A DNA stretch of 64,000 bases from Enterobacter ludwigii (GCA_900068845.1 CEFQ01000004.1:62159-126158), one strand, 5' to 3'. Positions 1 through 10,887 are shown, counted from the first letter of the stretch. The notes: generated by a model not told the origin, from the sequence alone. Made by a program: numbers and translations.

Positions 1-68
1 CATCACTTAACGTGTCCGTTGCCACCGGTGTATGTCTGTTCGAAGCCGTTCGTCAGCGTCAGGCGTGA
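1..68 (+). CDS. rlmB: 23S rRNA (guanosine-2'-O-)-methyltransferase RlmB, C-terminal end only
   Basis: The first 68 bases read in one frame to a TGA stop and encode the last 21 residues of a protein, ending VCLFEAVRQRQA. This matches the tail of the SpoU-family methyltransferase RlmB, which 2'-O-methylates a guanosine in domain V of 23S rRNA. The gene starts outside the window. In E. coli rlmB is followed by yjfI-yjfC and then aidB; here aidB follows directly, so that block is absent. Confidence 0.8.
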   Translation, partial: SLNVSVATGVCLFEAVRQRQA

Positions 69-111
69 TCCCCGCCGCAAAATAGTTTTTGAGCCAGACA
101 TAACTGCACAT

Positions 112-144
112 CCTCTTCATACTTGAAAAATGAGTATGAGGAGG
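112..144 (+). promoter_or_regulatory. Hairpin that sequesters the aidB Shine-Dalgarno
   Basis: CCTCTTCATACT (112-123) pairs with AGTATGAGGAGG (133-144) over 12 base pairs, one of them U-G, around a 9-nt A-rich loop. The 3' arm contains AGGAGG at 139-144, the ribosome binding site of aidB, seven bases before its ATG. No U-run follows, so it is not an intrinsic terminator. Pairing is seen directly; a role in translational control is inference. Confidence 0.6.
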
Positions 145-151
145 ACGTTTA

Positions 152-1780
152 ATGACCTGGACCACCCACACCGTATTCAATCAGCCCCATCCGCTCAGCA
201 ACAGCAACCTGTTCACGCGCGATATTGCTTTGTGCGAGGCGGTAGTCCGCGAAGGTGCCAGCTGGGATCGTGAATGGCTGGCTTCAGTTGGTCTGCAACT
301 TGGCAGTGCAGAATCCCTCGAATTAGGCCGCTTAGCCAACGTTGAAGCGCCGGAATTGCTGCGTTACAACGCGCGCGGTGAACGTCTTGACGAAGTGCGT
401 TTTCATCCCGCCTGGCATCTTTTGATGCAGGGATTATGCGCCAGCCGTCTACACAATCTCAGCTGGCAGCCCGACGTACAGCCGCAGGCGATGGTGGCGC
501 GTGCCGCAAGATTTATCCTGCATGCGCAGGTTGAAGCAGGCTCGCTCTGTTCCGTCACGATGACGCACGCCGCCATTCCGCTGCTGCAGAATCATCTGCC
601 TGAACCCTATGCTGACTGGCGCGAAGCGCTGCTCAGCGATCGTTACGATGCGCACCATCTGCCGGGCAATAAGAAACGTGGCCTGCTGATTGGCATGGGC
701 ATGACGGAAAAACAGGGCGGCACCGATGTGTTGAGTAACACCACACGCGCCGAACCGCTCGGCGTGCGCGGGCCGGGCGAAGCGTATCGTATCACCGGCC
801 ATAAATGGTTTTTCTCGGTACCGCAAAGCGATGCACATCTGGTTCTGGCGCAAACTTCACAAGGTTTAAGTTGCTTCTTCCTGCCCCGCTTGCTGCCGGA
901 TGGCACACGCAACGCTATCCGCATCGAACGCCTCAAAGACAAGCTCGGTAATCGCTCCAATGCCAGCGCGGAAGTGGAGTTTCAGGATGCCGTTGGCTGG
1001 CTGATGGGCGAGGAGGGCAACGGCGTGCGGCTGATCCTGAAGATGGGCGGCATGACGCGCTTTGACTGCGCGCTGGGTAGCCATGGACAAATGCGCCGTG
1101 CGCTGTCGATTGCCGTACACCATGCGCAACGGCGTCAGGTGATGGGCAAGAACCTTATCGATCAGCCGCTGATGCGCGTGGTGCTGGCGCAGCAAGCGCT
1201 GCAGCTGGAGGGCCAAACCGCATTGCTGTTGCGGCTGGCGCGCGCCTGGTCAACCCCCGCCAGCGAGCATGAGCGCTTATATGCACGCTTGTTCACACCC
1301 GCCGCTAAATATGTTGTCTGTCAGGCGGGTATCCCCTTTGTCGCGGAAGCGATGGAAGTGTTAGGTGGCATCGGTTATTGCGAAGAGAGCGAGCTGCCGC
1401 GCCTCTATCGCGAAATGCCAGTCAACAGCATTTGGGAAGGCTCCGGCAATGTGATGTGCCTTGATGTCCTGCGTGTACTTGGACGTCATGCCGAGGTGAT
1501 GACCATGTTACATGATGAGTTTGATGCGGTAAAAGGCAGCAATCGTCACTTTGATCGCCGCTGGCGTCAATTACGCTTGCAGCTCGCAAATCCCCGCGAA
1601 GGGCAGGCACGCGAGATCACGCGCGAACTGCTGCAGCTGGCGAGTGCTGCGATTCTGCTAAAAGTGGCAGAACCGCCACTGGCCGATGGTTGGTGTCAGC
1701 AGCACCTTGATCTGCGCGGCACGCGTGCATTAAGCGGCGATCTCTGCGCGCGCTTACTGTTGCGCTGCAGCACCGGTTGA
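152..1780 (+). CDS. aidB: Adaptive-response acyl-CoA dehydrogenase-like protein AidB
   Basis: This flavoprotein of 542 residues matches the usual AidB length (541 in E. coli). AidB belongs to the acyl-CoA dehydrogenase superfamily, has weak isovaleryl-CoA dehydrogenase activity, binds DNA through its C-terminal domain and is induced in the Ada response to alkylation. Visible landmarks are the FAD-contact stretch GMGMTEKQGGTDV near residue 185 and the C-terminal WEGSGNVMCLDVLRVL. The start is fixed by AGGAGG seven bases upstream. That site is buried in a 12-bp hairpin. The gene ends inside the convergent bsmA reading frame (27-bp overlap). I saw no clear Ada box in the short upstream region. 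Confidence 0.93.
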   Translation: MTWTTHTVFNQPHPLSNSNLFTRDIALCEAVVREGASWDREWLASVGLQLGSAESLELGRLANVEAPELLRYNARGERLDEVRFHPAWHLLMQGLCASRLHNLSWQPDVQPQAMVARAARFILHAQVEAGSLCSVTMTHAAIPLLQNHLPEPYADWREALLSDRYDAHHLPGNKKRGLLIGMGMTEKQGGTDVLSNTTRAEPLGVRGPGEAYRITGHKWFFSVPQSDAHLVLAQTSQGLSCFFLPRLLPDGTRNAIRIERLKDKLGNRSNASAEVEFQDAVGWLMGEEGNGVRLILKMGGMTRFDCALGSHGQMRRALSIAVHHAQRRQVMGKNLIDQPLMRVVLAQQALQLEGQTALLLRLARAWSTPASEHERLYARLFTPAAKYVVCQAGIPFVAEAMEVLGGIGYCEESELPRLYREMPVNSIWEGSGNVMCLDVLRVLGRHAEVMTMLHDEFDAVKGSNRHFDRRWRQLRLQLANPREGQAREITRELLQLASAAILLKVAEPPLADGWCQQHLDLRGTRALSGDLCARLLLRCSTG

Positions 1781-2080
1781 TGGCGCGCCATAAAGAATGG
1801 CGGTGGCGTACCAGAAGCTGGGAATGGTGGTTTCATCCAGCATCAGAATTTGATAGTAAACCGCACCCGCCTGATTGGCTTTGGCGGCAATAGCGCGCTG
1901 TGCATCATCCGGCGAGCCGCGCGTGGTGGCGGTGATGTTACCGAGCTTTGGCAGGCCAACACTCTGGGCGCGTGAAATCTCTTGCGCGTGCTGCGTTGGC
2001 GGCGGCGGAGCTTGTGGTGTGGTGGTAAACGCGGCGCAGCCGCTGAGCAGCAGAGTCAAAGCCAAAAAGAGAGTACGCAT
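1754..2080 (-). CDS. bsmA: Biofilm/stress lipoprotein BsmA (YjfO), DUF1471 family
   Basis: A predicted lipoprotein of 108 residues. The start at 2080 is chosen because it begins a signal peptide (MRTLFLALTLLLSGC) with lipobox LSGC and follows AGGAGT; an in-frame upstream ATG would add ten residues before it. The mature part has the DUF1471 (YhcN/BhsA/McbA) fold signature, with a conserved ATTRGSPDDAQ stretch and a C-terminal WYATAILYG. BsmA affects biofilm formation and stress tolerance in E. coli. It lies between aidB (convergent, overlapping) and a chemoreceptor gene on its own strand. Confidence 0.8.
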   Translation of the reverse strand: MRTLFLALTLLLSGCAAFTTTPQAPPPPTQHAQEISRAQSVGLPKLGNITATTRGSPDDAQRAIAAKANQAGAVYYQILMLDETTIPSFWYATAILYGAPSTGAAAQQ

Positions 2081-2094
2081 AGCAACTCCTGAAG

Positions 2095-2128
2095 CAGGAA
2101 GATGGCTCAAGTGTAAGCCATCTTCCTG
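2095..2128 (-). other. Perfect 13-bp inverted repeat between chemoreceptor and bsmA
   Basis: CAGGAAGATGGCT (2095-2107) and AGCCATCTTCCTG (2116-2128) form a perfect stem with an 8-nt loop. It lies just downstream of the chemoreceptor stop on the minus strand. No U-run follows on that strand, so termination is uncertain; it may instead protect the 3' end or block read-through into bsmA. Confidence 0.45.
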
Positions 2129-2134
2129 TGGCTT

Positions 2135-4066
2135 TTAGTCCTTCAGATGAAAAATGCTCACCAACTGCGTCAGATGATGGCCTTTCTTACTCAGATGAAT
2201 GGCGGTGGTTTCTGACTGGTTAATCATATCGCTGCTTTGATGAGTGGCGTGACTGATGTGGTTCATCGCCAGATTCACCTGACCAATGCCCGCCGCCTGT
2301 TCCTGCGCGGCAATATTGATCTCACCCATCAGGTTTTTAACCTGCTCAATGTGATTGACGATATGGCTCATTGCATCGCGTGTTTGCTCCGACAACGTGT
2401 GGCCCGCCGCCACTTTGTCGATTGAGCTGGCGATCAACCCATCAATCTCCTTCGCCGCCGTGGCACTGCGCTGTGCCAGCGCACGGACTTCCGCCGCGAC
2501 CACCGCAAAGCCTTTGCCGTGTTCACCGGCGCGCGCGGCTTCAACGGCGGCATTGAGCGCCAGAATGTTGGTCTGGAAAGCAATCGACTCAATCACATGG
2601 GTGATATCGGCGATACTTTGCGACGCCACGCGAATCTCCGACATGGTTTCTACCGAACGTGCCACGGTGCTGCCACCGTGATTCACGGTGTTGGCCGCTT
2701 CACCGACCAGTGCCATGGCCTGACGCACATTGGCCGCGGTTTGTGCCACCGTGGCGCCAAACTGCTCCATGCTGGCTGAGGTTTCTTCCACGCTGCTGGC
2801 CTGACGACCAATCTGTTCACTGATGCTGGAGCTGCTGGCGGCGATAGTATCGGTGCCGCTGCTGATTTCACGTGCGGCTGAACGTACCTGACTGACGACT
2901 TTCTCCAGTCCATCGCCAATGCCGTTGATCGCGCTGATCAGTTGACCAATTTCATCGCGGCGCGAAGAGTCGAGATGAGCCTGCAGATTACCGGCAGCGT
3001 ACTGTTCAGCCAGATGAATGACCTGCTGCAATGGGCGCGTGATAGCGCGGCGGCTGTACCACATAAAACTCATGGCAAAAACGATCACCAGCGCCAGCCC
3101 TATGGCAATAAACAGATTACGGCTGTGCGTGATGGGCGCCAACAGACTGGCACGGCTCACTTCACCGGCAATAATCCAGTTCCAGCCCGGCAACTGTTGC
3201 CACGCTAGCAGTTTGGTTTCGCCATCGATTTCAACTGTGACCAATCCCTTCGGCTGGCTAAGCAGTTGCTGCTGAATGGCGCTATCCCAGCGCGGCAGTT
3301 TTCCTTCAGATTGACGATCAAACAGATATTGGCCCTGGTTTTTACCCGGCGCACCGTTCAGCACCGAGAAGGTACCGCTGTCGCCAAGATGACGCGCCAG
3401 CACTTTGTCGCGCATCAATCCATATTGCGCATCGATCTGCACGCCTACGAACAGAATGGCGATCACCGCGCCGCTGCTATCCTGCACCGGCTGATACTGC
3501 GTGATGTAGCGATGGCCGAACAGCGTCGCCAGGCCACGATAAACCGTGCCCTGATTGACGTTGCGCCAGGCCGCGCTACTGCGATCGAGTTTGGTGCCAA
3601 TCGCCCGACTGCCATCCTCTTTTTTCAGTGAGGTAGAGATGCGCACATAATCCTCACCGTCGCGCACGAAAATGGTTGATACCGCGCCGGTGCGGTCGAG
3701 GAAATCATCGACCGCGATCTGATCGAGATTAAGGGTTTTCAGCCCGGCACGCAGTGTTGGCGTGCTGAATTCGCCCACCTGAATGCGTTCGTTTTCATCA
3801 CGACTAAAGCGTTTAGGCAGGAAGCTTTGGAACAATTTGGTGTAATTCGCCACCTCTTCTGACAGCGTGGCGTTGAACATGGTGGCCATTTCATTGATGC
3901 CTTGCACCTGATTTTGCATATCATCGGTTGCCAACTGCTCGAGCTGGCGTGCCGCGTTATGGCTCAGGGTTGAGGTCAGCGTAAATAGCACAATTGCCAC
4001 GCTCAAAGACGTCAATACAGACAGCTTAATTCCGAGACCCATGGCGCTGAGAGAAAGACGCTTCAT
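2135..4066 (-). CDS. Methyl-accepting chemotaxis protein with periplasmic Cache domain
   Basis: A chemoreceptor of 643 residues. I start it at 4066 ([10 protein letters not shown]) because a cytoplasmic N-terminus and first membrane helix (about 13-33) follow at once; the reading frame stays open 64 codons further upstream without family-like sequence. Residues 40-310 form a large periplasmic region that looks like a Cache sensor. A second membrane helix (317-337), a HAMP domain (about 340-395) and the signalling helical hairpin follow. The hairpin tip has [21 protein letters not shown]. No C-terminal NWETF-type CheR/CheB tether is present. The ligand is unknown. In E. coli no receptor gene lies between bsmA and yjfP, so this looks like a lineage-specific insertion. 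Confidence 0.9.
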   Translation of the reverse strand: MKRLSLSAMGLGIKLSVLTSLSVAIVLFTLTSTLSHNAARQLEQLATDDMQNQVQGINEMATMFNATLSEEVANYTKLFQSFLPKRFSRDENERIQVGEFSTPTLRAGLKTLNLDQIAVDDFLDRTGAVSTIFVRDGEDYVRISTSLKKEDGSRAIGTKLDRSSAAWRNVNQGTVYRGLATLFGHRYITQYQPVQDSSGAVIAILFVGVQIDAQYGLMRDKVLARHLGDSGTFSVLNGAPGKNQGQYLFDRQSEGKLPRWDSAIQQQLLSQPKGLVTVEIDGETKLLAWQQLPGWNWIIAGEVSRASLLAPITHSRNLFIAIGLALVIVFAMSFMWYSRRAITRPLQQVIHLAEQYAAGNLQAHLDSSRRDEIGQLISAINGIGDGLEKVVSQVRSAAREISSGTDTIAASSSSISEQIGRQASSVEETSASMEQFGATVAQTAANVRQAMALVGEAANTVNHGGSTVARSVETMSEIRVASQSIADITHVIESIAFQTNILALNAAVEAARAGEHGKGFAVVAAEVRALAQRSATAAKEIDGLIASSIDKVAAGHTLSEQTRDAMSHIVNHIEQVKNLMGEINIAAQEQAAGIGQVNLAMNHISHATHQSSDMINQSETTAIHLSKKGHHLTQLVSIFHLKD

Positions 4067-4192
4067 AAAGTACCTTTTGAGTTTATTTAGGGGTACAAGA
4101 TCAACGGCAAAATACGCTAAATGTTTAGGGCGGGAATTATTCAAACTTAATGTGAAGTGGCTCGCATTTTGGCACGTAGCGCTTACACTCAG

Positions 4193-4211
4193 TCCAGTGA
4201 TAATCATTCTC
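4193..4211. promoter_or_regulatory. Fur-box-like sequence between chemoreceptor and yjfP
   Basis: TCCAGTGATAATCATTCTC matches 14 of 19 positions of the classical Fur consensus (GATAATGATAATCATTATC), including the central TGATAATCATT. It lies 13 bases before the yjfP start and upstream of the divergent chemoreceptor gene. Iron regulation of either gene is only a suggestion. Confidence 0.3.
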
Positions 4212-4223
4212 AATGGAGGCGGT

Positions 4224-4973
4224 ATGATTGAGTTGGCGACGGAGAATCTGGCAGGCATCGAATGTATTCATGCATCACCGGCCGGGCAGCGCCAGGCGCG
4301 CTTGCCGACGGTGTTGTTCTATCACGGTTTTACCTCATCCAAAGAGGTTTACAGCTACTTTGCCGTGGCGCTGGCGCAGGCCGGTTTTCGCGTGATTATG
4401 CCCGATGCGGACATGCACGGCGCACGTTATAACGGCGATACCGACGCGCGGATGACCCACTTCTGGGAAATCCTCAAACAGAACATCGATGAAGTGCCGT
4501 TGCTGGAAAAGGTGCTGCGCGATAACGACTGGATTGCTGATGAGCGTTTTGCCGTGGCGGGAGCCTCGATGGGCGGCATGACCGCACTGGGCGCGATGGC
4601 GCGCTATCCGCAGCTCCATAGCGTGGCGTGCTTAATGGGTTCCGGCTATTTTATGCAACTGAGTCATACGCTTTTTCCGCCGCTGGTGGCGCGTACGCCA
4701 GAACAGAAAGCGGCTTTTGCCGCACGTTTAGCGCCGCTGGCACCGTACGATCCCAGTGAACAACTGCAGAAGCTGGCGAATCGCCCTTTGCTGCTATGGC
4801 ACGGCGAAGCGGATGAAGTGGTACCGTTTGCCGAAACGGTACGGCTGGAGAAAGCCTTACGCGAAGCTGGATTAGATCAGCAGATGACTTCGCTTTCTGA
4901 GACGAATATCGGCCATAAAATCACGCCTTCGGCGCTAACCGCGTTGGTCAGTTTCTTTAAACATCATTTATAA
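4224..4973 (+). CDS. yjfP: Alpha/beta-hydrolase esterase YjfP
   Basis: An esterase of 249 residues, the same length as E. coli YjfP. The start at 4224 follows GGAGG at the right distance and begins [11 protein letters not shown]; the frame stays open upstream without SD or similarity. The nucleophile elbow GASMGG (the Ser is the nucleophile) is near residue 117, an oxyanion HGF motif is in [11 protein letters not shown], and [13 protein letters not shown] with a late His completes the catalytic Asp/His. The family hydrolyses short-chain carboxyl esters; the physiological substrate is not known. Confidence 0.88.
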   Translation: MIELATENLAGIECIHASPAGQRQARLPTVLFYHGFTSSKEVYSYFAVALAQAGFRVIMPDADMHGARYNGDTDARMTHFWEILKQNIDEVPLLEKVLRDNDWIADERFAVAGASMGGMTALGAMARYPQLHSVACLMGSGYFMQLSHTLFPPLVARTPEQKAAFAARLAPLAPYDPSEQLQKLANRPLLLWHGEADEVVPFAETVRLEKALREAGLDQQMTSLSETNIGHKITPSALTALVSFFKHHL

Positions 4974-4979
4974 ACAACG

Positions 4980-5009
4980 CGGGTTGGCGTGATTGGCACC
5001 AGCCCGTTT
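4980..5009 (+). terminator. Weak hairpin after yjfP
   Basis: Starting seven bases after the yjfP stop, CGGGTTGG and CCAGCCCG can pair with a small bulge, followed by only three T. It may end yjfP transcripts or those of the convergent small gene at 5022-5231. The support is weak. Confidence 0.3.
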
Positions 5010-5021
5010 CGGTAGGCCGTT

Positions 5022-5231
5022 TTAAAGTTGTGATGACAACCGTTCGGCGGCGCTGGTATTGGCACTGACTGGGTTACTGCTGGCAGGCGCATCCAGCCGA
5101 TTGACGTAGACATAGCCTGATGCCGCGTTGCTGCTGTGACTTCTCATCTGCTGCGCGAAGTCAGCGGTGCTGGCAAGAGCGGGTGTAGACAGGAAGAGAC
5201 CCAGTAAAGTGGCGAAAATGATCGTTTTCAT
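5022..5231 (-). CDS. Small exported protein of unknown function (69 aa)
   Basis: I do not recognise this family. The product starts with a textbook signal peptide: Lys at position 3, a hydrophobic core (IIFATLLGLFL), then a likely cleavage site after ALA near residue 20. The mature peptide is about 48 residues, rich in Ser, Asn and Ala, with no Cys, so it should be a soluble periplasmic peptide. A good ribosome binding site (GAGGAG) precedes the ATG. A 224-bp gap upstream leaves room for its own promoter. It lies convergent to yjfP and divergent from rpsF. Confidence 0.6.
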   Translation of the reverse strand: MKTIIFATLLGLFLSTPALASTADFAQQMRSHSSNAASGYVYVNRLDAPASSNPVSANTSAAERLSSQL

Positions 5232-5455
5232 TATCGACTCCTCACTCCAGGGATTGCACTCTCAGACGTTTCGAAAAGGGTAAATCGTGGCGTCTGTAAA
5301 TAGTGTAGTTCTTAACCAGGTTGCCGCCAGATCGTCCCATTGAACGCCTTCTTCAGCGATTTTGACAAAGTGTCATCTAACTCCCTGAAGCACCTCACTT
5401 AGCACAAAAAGCCGCATCAGCTGGCACGATAGTCGCCATTTGATGAATTGTGCGC

Positions 5456-5484
5456 TTGAGTTTCCGCAAGGACGCCAGTATGAT
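5456..5484 (+). promoter_or_regulatory. Sigma-70 promoter of the rpsF operon
   Basis: TTGAGT (5456-5461) and TATGAT (5479-5484) are separated by exactly 17 bases and lie 134 bases before rpsF. The long leader that results carries the S6:S18 target. It is the only strong promoter-like pair I found in the 386-bp gap before rpsF. Confidence 0.65.
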
Positions 5485-5554
5485 TACGCGTCAATTTTTC
5501 AGCTGCATTCAGAGGTGTGTTTCATTTTTTAAATGATTCACAACCTATAACGTT

Positions 5555-6013
<459 letters not shown>

Positions 6014-6019
6014 TCCGAC

Positions 6020-6569
<550 letters not shown>

Positions 6570-6596
6570 TCGGTAGTTGTCCATTAACGACTTTAA

Positions 6597-7058
<462 letters not shown>

Positions 7059-7075
7059 TTTTACTCGGTAATGTG

Positions 7076-7104
7076 AAAACGCCGGCCTTGTGCCGGCGTT
7101 TTTG
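7076..7104. terminator. Bidirectional terminator between rplI and oapA
   Basis: ACGCCGGC (7079-7086) and GCCGGCGT (7092-7099) form an 8-bp GC-rich stem with a 5-nt loop, followed by a T5 run on the plus strand and preceded by A4. It should end both the rpsF operon and the convergent oapA transcript. Confidence 0.85.
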
Positions 7105-7114
7105 TTTCTGCGTA

Positions 7115-7777
7115 CTACTGGGCGCGGATAAAGCTGCCATCTGGTTGGCGCGTAAACAGCACCGGGCCGTTGCTGCCATCCACTGTTAACCCCGTCACCA
7201 TGCCTTGCGCATTCTGACGAATCTTCACCTGCTGACCATTCTGCAACGCGCTTAATGGCTGCCCATCACCTTCAACACGCGCCATGGCAAATACATCATT
7301 GACCGGCAAATTGTTATCACGGAACAGCTGCGCTAACGTCTGACCCGACGCCACGTTGTAAGTGCGCCATTCGCCCTGCGAATCGGTTTTCGGCGGCGTA
7401 TTCTGCTGTTGCTGCTGTTGATTGTTATCGTAAATCTCCGCCTGCATTGGCACTTCTTTCGCGGAATTGTCAGCCGGACGCTCAATCGGGTACTGCGGCG
7501 TAGTGCTCGGCCACAGAAACGCCAGCAGCAGCACCAGCAATGCAATGACAATGCCACGACGATGAAAAGCGGGCAGCGGATCCATCCAGCGCACATTATC
7601 CAGCAGATGCCAGGCGCGCTGCAGTGCGGCGGGAACGCGGGAAGGGTGATCGGAAGCCATTCGTGAATCCTCCTCGCTGGCGGCTTGGCGCGAAATGCGC
7701 GGCAGCCAACGTTGCAACCAAGGTAATAAAGTACGCGGTGCGCGCGTCCTGCGACGTCGTGGGTCAATCTGGCCCAT
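7115..7777 (-). CDS. ytfB: OapA/YtfB cell-envelope protein with LysM-like domain
   Basis: A single-pass inner-membrane protein. Near residue 84 begins MDPLPAFHRRGIVIALLVLLLAFLW, the hallmark cytoplasmic motif and membrane helix of the YtfB/OapA family. A Gln-rich linker and a C-terminal OapA/LysM-like domain (WRTYNVASGQTLAQLFRDNN to VLFTRQPDGSFIRAQ) follow in the periplasm. In E. coli YtfB binds glycans at the septum and influences division. Two starts are possible. The one at 7777 (chosen, 220 residues) gives an Arg-rich cytoplasmic extension, GQIDPRRRRTRAPR. The one at 7660 (181 residues) follows GAGGAGG and corresponds to the E. coli start. Confidence 0.85.
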   Translation of the reverse strand: MGQIDPRRRRTRAPRTLLPWLQRWLPRISRQAASEEDSRMASDHPSRVPAALQRAWHLLDNVRWMDPLPAFHRRGIVIALLVLLLAFLWPSTTPQYPIERPADNSAKEVPMQAEIYDNNQQQQQQNTPPKTDSQGEWRTYNVASGQTLAQLFRDNNLPVNDVFAMARVEGDGQPLSALQNGQQVKIRQNAQGMVTGLTVDGSNGPVLFTRQPDGSFIRAQ

Positions 7778-7993
7778 GTATTCTCTCTTGTGCCGACGGT
7801 GGCAGGTGAAAACCTTGCCACAGCTATAGTATGAGCAATGCTGACAGGAAGTGCCTGGCAGCATTGAAAAATTTGACCGGGGTATTGTTTCCGTTTCGCC
7901 GGGAAATGTCATCTGCGGCGCGTGAGATTTTACGCCAGCCGCCCGCGCTGGTATGCTGCCGGTTCTATTTTTCTCCGGGATTAAGGAAACAAA

Positions 7994-8614
7994 ATGACGA
8001 CCCCTTCATTCGACAGCGTCGAATCACAAGCAAGTTACGGTATCGGTTTACAGGTAGGCCAGCAGCTGCAAGAGTCTGGACTGCAGGGTCTGCAGCCAGA
8101 AGCACTGCTCGCCGGCCTGCGCGACGCGCTGGAAGGGAACTCGCCGGCCGTCCCGGTTGACGTGGTACATCGCGCACTGCGTGAAGTGCACGAGCGCGCA
8201 GAAGGCGTGCGTCGTGAGCGTGTAGAAGCGATGGCGGCAGAAGGTCAGACTTTCCTTGAGCAAAACGCGCAGCGCGAAGGCGTAAGCAGCACCGAAACCG
8301 GTCTGCAGTTCAGTGTAATCACTCAGGGCGAGGGTCCAATCCCCTCACGTCAGGATCGTGTCCGCGTGCATTACACCGGTAAACTGATCGATGGCACCGT
8401 ATTCGATAGCTCAGTGGCGCGTGGCGAACCGGCAGAATTCCCGGTCAGTGGCGTTATCGCGGGTTGGATCGAAGCGCTGACCCTGATGCCAGTGGGTTCC
8501 AAGTGGGAGCTGGCGATTCCACACAACCTCGCTTACGGCGAGCGCGGTGCTGGTGCCTCTATCCCGCCATTCAGCACTCTGGTCTTCGAAGTCGAGCTGC
8601 TGGAAATTCTGTAA
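7994..8614 (+). CDS. fklB: FKBP-type peptidyl-prolyl isomerase FklB (FKBP22)
   Basis: A cis-trans prolyl isomerase of 206 residues, the same length as E. coli FklB. The N-terminal dimerisation domain ([12 protein letters not shown]) is followed by the FKBP fold from about residue 120 ([19 protein letters not shown], then [20 protein letters not shown] and a final [10 protein letters not shown]). No signal peptide is seen. SD AAGGAAAC precedes the ATG. In E. coli cycA and several ytf genes follow; here cpdB lies directly downstream. Confidence 0.96.
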   Translation: MTTPSFDSVESQASYGIGLQVGQQLQESGLQGLQPEALLAGLRDALEGNSPAVPVDVVHRALREVHERAEGVRRERVEAMAAEGQTFLEQNAQREGVSSTETGLQFSVITQGEGPIPSRQDRVRVHYTGKLIDGTVFDSSVARGEPAEFPVSGVIAGWIEALTLMPVGSKWELAIPHNLAYGERGAGASIPPFSTLVFEVELLEIL

Positions 8615-8620
8615 GCTCTG

Positions 8621-8642
8621 AAGGGCGGCTATCGCCGCCCTT
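8621..8642. terminator. Hairpin between convergent fklB and cpdB
   Basis: AAGGGCGGC (8621-8629) pairs perfectly with GCCGCCCTT (8634-8642) around a 4-nt loop, between the fklB stop and the cpdB stop. The T-run is poor on both strands, so efficiency is uncertain. Confidence 0.5.
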
Positions 8643-8647
8643 GATCG

Positions 8648-10594
8648 TCACTTCTTCTGCAAATCCACCTGCCACAACGCAAAACCTATCTCATCGCTGC
8701 CCACCGCTTTCATCGGATAATCAGCATGCTGCTCGATAAATGTCGTCGCTTTCGCGCCAGGCGCGGTTTCAAAACGGATATCCAACGGCGTGGTGCTGCT
8801 AATGGGGGCTAAGCGCCAGTTGTGATCCGCCTGCGGTTTCACTTCGCCATGCGTTTTGGTTTCGCTGCTGATGTAGGCGGCAACCACCGAGCGGTTCTCA
8901 TCCGGTGACGCGAACGCGACATACTTATCGCCGGTACCGGCAAACTTGCCGCCGTAAGCGCGGTAGTTATTGGTAGCGACCAGGAACGTCGCATGAGGGT
9001 CGATAGGCTTGCCTTGCCAGCTAAGATCTTTAATGCGCGAAGCCTCTTTGTTGATTATTGTGCATTCCGCATCGTAACGCGGCGGTTGCGTGACGTCGAT
9101 TTGGTACTGCACGCCATCAATCACATCGAAGTTATAGGTGCGGAAATCCCAGTTAATCAGCGATTGCGGTTTGCTGCTGTGCGGATCGATTTGATTAAAC
9201 TGCGCGGCTGAGCACTCCAGCCACTCCTTCACCTGCGCACCGCTGACCTTCATCACCACCAACGTGTTGGGATAGAGGTAGAGATCGGCGGCATTGCGGA
9301 AGGTGAGATTGCCTTTTTCCACTTCAACATAGCTTGCAGGATCGTTTTTACGACCGCCGGCTTTGAAAGGCGCAGCGGCTGAAAGCACCGGCAAGCGGCC
9401 CAGATCGGGATCGCCCTGAATAAAGTGCTCAACATAAGCGCGCTGCGCGTTGTTGACGATCTGTACCGTGGGATCGTCCTGCACCAGCGACAGATAGCTG
9501 TACATCACGTCAGCAGATTTGCCGATCGGTTTGGCAACAAACTCACGCGTGGCGCGATGATCCTGCTCCAGCACTCGCACCAGGTTGGCATCTTCGGCGG
9601 CCAGCGATTTTTTCGCCGCGCTGTCATAAATCGGTCGCGCTTCAGCTTTGCCCTGCGCCACCCGCCATTGGCCGCCGTCGTTATTCAGCACCAAATCGAC
9701 CACGCCAAGATGATCTCCCCACATGCCGGGCATCACGGCCGGCACACCATTGAGCGTGCCCTGAGCAATATCAGCACCTTTAATGGCGGCGAACTCTTTG
9801 CTCGGGAATACCGCATGTGCATGGCCGAACATAATGGCATTGATACCGGGAACCTGGCTGAGGTAGTAAACCGAATTTTCTGCCATGGCGTGATAGGGTT
9901 CACTGCTTAAACCGGAGTGCGGAATAGCGACGATTATTTCAGCACCTTTTGCGCGCATTTCCGGCACATAGCGCTTCGCTGTTTCAGTGATGTCATCAAC
10001 CCGTACTTTTCCCTGCAGATTGTTGCGATCCCAAACCATAATCTGCGGGGGAACGAAGCCGATGTAACCAATTTTCAGCGTATGCGGCTTACCTTCGCGG
10101 TCTGCGACCGTGGTTTCCTTGATGAGGTAGGGTGTAAACAGCGGTTTTCCGCTTTTTTCATCGATAATATTGGCGTTGACGTAGGGAAAACGCGCACCGG
10201 CCAGCGCTTTTTGCAGGTACGGCAAGCCATAATTGAATTCATGATTACCAAGGTTACCGACGGCGTAATCCAGCGTGTTCATCGCTTTGTAGACTGGATG
10301 CACCTCACCCTGTTTTAGTCCTTTCGCCGCCATGTAATCGCCCAGCGGGCTGCCCTGAATGATATCGCCGTTATCGACCAGCACGCTGTTCTTCGCTTCA
10401 GCGCGCGCTTGCTGAATTAAGGTGGCAGTGCGCACCAGGCCAAATTTCTCGGTCGGCGTATCTTTGTAATAATCGAAATCCATCATATTGCTGTGCAGAT
10501 CGGTGGTTTCCAGGATGCGCAGATCCACCGTTGCAGCCTGTACCGTGGCGGCAGTAATACAGAGTGCCAATAACGACATGCTCGCTTTCAACAT
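8648..10594 (-). CDS. cpdB: Periplasmic 2',3'-cyclic-nucleotide 2'-phosphodiesterase/3'-nucleotidase
   Basis: CpdB hydrolyses 2',3'-cyclic nucleotides and 3'-nucleotides in the periplasm to salvage nucleosides and phosphate. The start at 10594 follows AAGGAG and gives 648 residues (647 in E. coli) with signal peptide [20 protein letters not shown]. Metallophosphoesterase motifs are in order: ETTDLHSN near residue 27, [32 protein letters not shown] and [11 protein letters not shown] 5'-nucleotidase C-terminal domain (from about 390) binds substrate. It is transcribed away from cysQ. Confidence 0.96.
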   Translation of the reverse strand: MLKASMSLLALCITAATVQAATVDLRILETTDLHSNMMDFDYYKDTPTEKFGLVRTATLIQQARAEAKNSVLVDNGDIIQGSPLGDYMAAKGLKQGEVHPVYKAMNTLDYAVGNLGNHEFNYGLPYLQKALAGARFPYVNANIIDEKSGKPLFTPYLIKETTVADREGKPHTLKIGYIGFVPPQIMVWDRNNLQGKVRVDDITETAKRYVPEMRAKGAEIIVAIPHSGLSSEPYHAMAENSVYYLSQVPGINAIMFGHAHAVFPSKEFAAIKGADIAQGTLNGVPAVMPGMWGDHLGVVDLVLNNDGGQWRVAQGKAEARPIYDSAAKKSLAAEDANLVRVLEQDHRATREFVAKPIGKSADVMYSYLSLVQDDPTVQIVNNAQRAYVEHFIQGDPDLGRLPVLSAAAPFKAGGRKNDPASYVEVEKGNLTFRNAADLYLYPNTLVVMKVSGAQVKEWLECSAAQFNQIDPHSSKPQSLINWDFRTYNFDVIDGVQYQIDVTQPPRYDAECTIINKEASRIKDLSWQGKPIDPHATFLVATNNYRAYGGKFAGTGDKYVAFASPDENRSVVAAYISSETKTHGEVKPQADHNWRLAPISSTTPLDIRFETAPGAKATTFIEQHADYPMKAVGSDEIGFALWQVDLQKK

Positions 10595-10758
10595 CGCTTG
10601 CTCCTTGTTCGGTCCAATGGGCCTCTCAAAATAATGTAAAACCATGACGAATTATCATTTCAATTTGTGATGGAGCTCGGACTTTCATCCAATATCTGCC
10701 GCCGCGTCAGGGCAAAAGCGCATTCAGCATCCCGCCATAGCCGCCATCGATTAACTAT

Positions 10759-10777
10759 GGTATTGATAATCATATAG
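10759..10777. promoter_or_regulatory. Fur-box-like sequence in the cpdB-cysQ gap
   Basis: GGTATTGATAATCATATAG agrees with 13 of 19 positions of the Fur consensus, centred on TGATAATCAT. It lies in the 293-bp divergent gap between cpdB and cysQ. Neither gene is a usual Fur target, so this may be chance. Confidence 0.2.
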
Positions 10778-10887
10778 ATTGCCGCAGCAGTCCGTGCAGC
10801 CGCAGGCTGTTGAAGGACAACTGCTAAAATGAATACAGATTGGCGGTTAGTGTCTGACAGGCAGAATTAGCGGAAAAGAGGTAAATA

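Noticed and set aside
2095..2128. Terminator of the chemoreceptor
   Set aside because: The 13-bp stem is excellent, but no U-run follows on the transcribed strand, so it is listed only as an inverted repeat.
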